From NCBI GenBank assembly GCA_903938935.1, contig CAJAFD010000392.1, positions 1 through 8,551 of the forward strand: a stretch of DNA of 8,551 nt, given 5' to 3'. A program made the translations under genes and the position numbers. Shown here piece by piece: positions 6,438 to 8,551 of this stretch. Below the pieces are notes generated by a model that worked only from the letters and a program-made list of their open reading frames with translations, was not told the DNA's origin and did not search any database. The number at the start of each line of letters is the position of its first letter. Position 1 is the first letter of the stretch. The stretch is from an uncultured Opitutia bacterium. GTDB lineage: Bacteria; Verrucomicrobiota; Verrucomicrobiia; Opitutales; Opitutaceae.

Positions 6438-7803
6438 TGCGATTTTTAAACGCGTGGTGCGAATCGAGCGACCCGCGGCGGAAGTGTTTGCCTGGCACGA
6501 ACGGCCCGGGGCGTTTGGCCGGTTGTGTCCGCCTTGGGAGCGCGTGGAGGTGACGCGACACGTGGGCGGGATCAGGGACGGCGCGCGGGTTTCGCTGCGC
6601 ACGAAGGTGGGGCCGATTTGGGCGAAGTGGGAAATCGTGCACCGAGATTATATCGCAGGGCGACAATTTCGGGATGTGTTGATGAGCGGTCCGTTTGCGC
6701 GCTGGGAACACTTGCATCGGATCGATCCGCTGGGGCCGGGGGCGTGCGAGTTGACGGATGAGATTCACTATCGGCTGCCTCTCGGACTGCTGGGGCGGCT
6801 CGGGGGCGCTGCGTTTACGCGGCGACAGTTGGAGCGGATGTTCACTTATCGACATGCGGTCACGAAGGCCGATCTCGAGCTCGGTTCTTCGGGCCCACGG
6901 AAATGTATTTTGGTTTCCGGTGCCTCGGGTTTGGTCGGGCGCTCGTTGGAGGCGTTTTTGCTCACGCAAGGCCACACCGTGCGGAGTTTGGTCCGAAGAC
7001 AGCCGCAGAAGCCCAATGAATTTAATTGGGATCCAGTTCGCGGCAAAATGGATCCAGCTGCGCTCGCAGGCGTGGACGCGGTGGTGCATCTCGGCGGAGC
7101 CAACGTCGCGGGTGGACGTTGGACGGCTGCGCGCAAAGCGGAGATTTTGCTGAGTCGCGTAGATGGCACGCGGACCTTGGCAGCGGGCATTGCGGCGCTA
7201 GCTGCGAGTGAGCGGCCCGAAGTTTTTGTGAGCGCGGCCGCGGTCGGTTTTTATGGCGAACGAGCGGACGAGCGACTCGACGAGCACGCCGCGCTCGGCG
7301 CGGGATTTTTAGCGGGCGTGTGTGCGGCCTGGGAACATGAACTCGCCGCGATCGAGCAACTCGGCGTGCGCACCGTGGCCTTGCGCACGGGCGTGGTGCT
7401 GTCGCCAGCTGGGGGAGCGCTCGCGAAGATGTTACCCGCTTTTTTGATGGGGGTCGGCGGGCGTTTGGGCGCTGGGCGCCAATGGATGAGCTGGATCACG
7501 CCGGACGATCTGTGCGCGATGTACGAACGCGCGATCACTGATAGGGCGTGGCGCGGTGCTTACAACGCGGTGGCGCCGGAACCGGTGACCAACGCCGCGT
7601 TCACTTCAGTCATGGCGCAGGTGTTGCGGCGGCCGGCGGTGTTGCCAGTACCGACTGTGGTGTTGCGGGCCGTGTTTGGCAAAATGGCGGATGAGACGCT
7701 CTTGGCGAGTACCCGCGCGGTGCCGGGGCGGTTGCAGGCGGCTGGGTTTACCTGGCGGCAACCTGAGTTGGAGCGTGCGTTGCGTCATGTACTCGGGCGT
7801 TAG
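6430..7803 (+). CDS. SRPBCC domain fused to TIGR01777 (YfcH-like) epimerase, with DUF1731 tail
   Basis: A 457-residue fusion. Residues 1-150 look like an SRPBCC/START-type ligand-binding fold (FKRVVRIERPAAEVFAWHERPGAF, then FRDVLMSGPFARWEHLHRI). Residues about 157-400 are an atypical short-chain dehydrogenase/NAD-dependent epimerase (COG1090). GASGLVG at 164-170 is the dinucleotide loop, and SAAAVGFYGERADERLDE has Y275 where the family keeps SAxxVGYYG. VALRTGVVLSPAGGALAKMLP and WMSWITPDDL follow. The tail from about 401 (RRPAVLPVPTVVLRAVFGKMADETLL, cited in part) fits DUF1731. The frame is open from ATG 6397, but that would add 11 residues lying in the upstream gene. The ATG at 6430 gives the natural N-terminus and an 8-base overlap with it. 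Substrate unknown; a hydrophobic ligand carried by the SRPBCC domain is inference. E. coli YfcH lacks the N-terminal domain and is about 300 aa. Cytoplasmic, no signal peptide. Confidence 0.9.
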   Translation: MTDAIFKRVVRIERPAAEVFAWHERPGAFGRLCPPWERVEVTRHVGGIRDGARVSLRTKVGPIWAKWEIVHRDYIAGRQFRDVLMSGPFARWEHLHRIDPLGPGACELTDEIHYRLPLGLLGRLGGAAFTRRQLERMFTYRHAVTKADLELGSSGPRKCILVSGASGLVGRSLEAFLLTQGHTVRSLVRRQPQKPNEFNWDPVRGKMDPAALAGVDAVVHLGGANVAGGRWTAARKAEILLSRVDGTRTLAAGIAALAASERPEVFVSAAAVGFYGERADERLDEHAALGAGFLAGVCAAWEHELAAIEQLGVRTVALRTGVVLSPAGGALAKMLPAFLMGVGGRLGAGRQWMSWITPDDLCAMYERAITDRAWRGAYNAVAPEPVTNAAFTSVMAQVLRRPAVLPVPTVVLRAVFGKMADETLLASTRAVPGRLQAAGFTWRQPELERALRHVLGR

Positions 7804-7817
7804 ATAATTTTTTCATC

Positions 7818-8551
7818 ATGAACGACACAATCGCGGTGGTGGGCGGGGGAATTTCCGGGCTACTCTTGTCGCGGACTTTACGCGAGCGCGGGGCCAAGGT
7901 GGTGGTCTTGGAAAAAAGCCGCGGCCTGGGTGGTCGTTTGGCGACGAAGCGCGTCGGCGAGGCGGTGTTTGACCAAGGCGCGCAATATTTTACGGCGAAG
8001 ACGGAACGTTTCGCGGCGTTGGTCGAGGCGTGGCGCGAGCTTGGGATCGCGGGCGGTTGGCCGGGGGCCTCGGCGCATCGTTGGATCGGCAAGCCGAGCA
8101 TGAATGCGCTCGGTAAAATTTTGGCGGAAGGGCTCGAGGTGAAACGCGAGGCCAAGGTCTTAAGTGTGCGTCGCGTGGAGAAAATATGGGAGGTGGAGAT
8201 TGAAAATCAGCCGACTTTGCGCGTGGGCCGCCTCGCTTTGACCGCGCCCGTCCCGCAGTCGCTCGCGTTGTTGAAGGCGGGCAACGTCGAACTTCCGGCG
8301 GAGGTCGCGAGTGGCTTGGCCGCGATGCGTTATCATCCGTGTCTGGCGTTGTTGGTGACCTTGAGTGGGGCGAGTTTGGTGCCGACCGAGGGCGTGGCGT
8401 TGTCGGATGGGCCGGTGCGCTGGATCGCGGATAATGTTAAAAAAGGAATTTCGCCAGTCGGGGCGGCGGCAGTGACGGTGCATCTGAGTCCGGCTTTTGC
8501 GGCGGAGCATTACGCGAAGACGGAGTTGGAACTTTTCCCGATGATTGAGCC
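7818..8551 (+). CDS. FAD-dependent renalase-like oxidoreductase (partial, C-terminus off the window)
   Basis: The frame is open from ATG 7818 to the window edge, showing 244 residues of a protein probably about 310-340 long. It fits the predicted NAD/FAD-dependent oxidoreductases of COG3380, distant relatives of renalase and amine oxidases. The N-terminus is a Rossmann FAD site: IAVVGGGISG has G9-G10-G11-I-S-G14, and VVVLEKSRGLGGRLATKR has E32 to bind the AMP ribose, then GLGGRLAT at 36-43. DQGAQYFTAK at 52-61 is the family's next conserved block, and ALTAPVPQSLALL resembles the amine-oxidase-type TxP segment. There is no signal peptide. The physiological substrate is unknown; renalase itself oxidises off-isomer dihydronicotinamides, but I cannot say that of this protein. 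It starts 14 bases after the epimerase stop without a visible ribosome binding site, consistent with coupled translation as the fifth gene of the photolyase run. Confidence 0.9.
   Translation, partial: MNDTIAVVGGGISGLLLSRTLRERGAKVVVLEKSRGLGGRLATKRVGEAVFDQGAQYFTAKTERFAALVEAWRELGIAGGWPGASAHRWIGKPSMNALGKILAEGLEVKREAKVLSVRRVEKIWEVEIENQPTLRVGRLALTAPVPQSLALLKAGNVELPAEVASGLAAMRYHPCLALLVTLSGASLVPTEGVALSDGPVRWIADNVKKGISPVGAAAVTVHLSPAFAAEHYAKTELELFPMIE

Noticed and set aside
6076..7089. - strand open frame of 337 codons, and the neighbouring one at 5919-6602
   Set aside because: Both are antisense across three well-supported + strand genes, and the products are Arg/Pro/His-rich without motifs.
1..8551. 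CRISPR array, insertion sequence, tRNA, rRNA or phage genes
   Set aside because: I found no spaced direct repeats, terminal inverted repeats, transposase motifs or RNA gene sequences by eye.

Overview
This GC-rich window (roughly 60% G+C by eye) is ordinary-looking, densely coded bacterial chromosome. I see no phage, transposon, CRISPR or RNA gene. The mix of an RNase R with a Pro/Lys-rich linker, a glycogen synthase and a photolyase cluster would suit a Gram-negative such as a verrucomicrobial (Opitutus-like) bacterium, but that placement is a weak guess from general impression. The + strand is rich in G and T even where the gene lies on the - strand, which suggests it is the leading strand of replication.

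Layout. From 1 to 1550 on the - strand lies the N-terminal two thirds of RNase R (rnr), cut by the window edge. A 76-base divergent intergenic region separates it from glgA (1627-3069, +), a complete ADP-glucose-type glycogen synthase. After a gap of about 110 bases begins a tight + strand run of five genes that leaves the window at the right edge: a class I CPD photolyase (phrB, 3184-4680); an iron-sulfur photolyase/cryptochrome of the bacterial (6-4) photolyase type (4677-6263); a 52-residue DUF2256 zinc-ribbon-like protein (6279-6437); a fusion of an SRPBCC/START-like domain with a TIGR01777 (YfcH-like) epimerase (6430-7803); and a partial FAD-dependent renalase-like oxidoreductase (7818 to the end).

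How the genes work together. The two photolyases are predicted to cover the two main UV photoproducts, cyclobutane dimers and (6-4) photoproducts, using blue or near-UV light. Their genes overlap by 4 bases (ATGA), the small gene and the epimerase overlap by 8 bases (ATGACTGA), and the other junctions are about 15 bases, so the run is probably one transcript with coupled translation. The last three genes have no established biochemical role in photorepair. Their close linkage to photolyases is the most interesting question here. I see no photosensory or stress regulator inside the window, so control of the cluster is unknown. rnr and glgA look like unrelated housekeeping genes next door.
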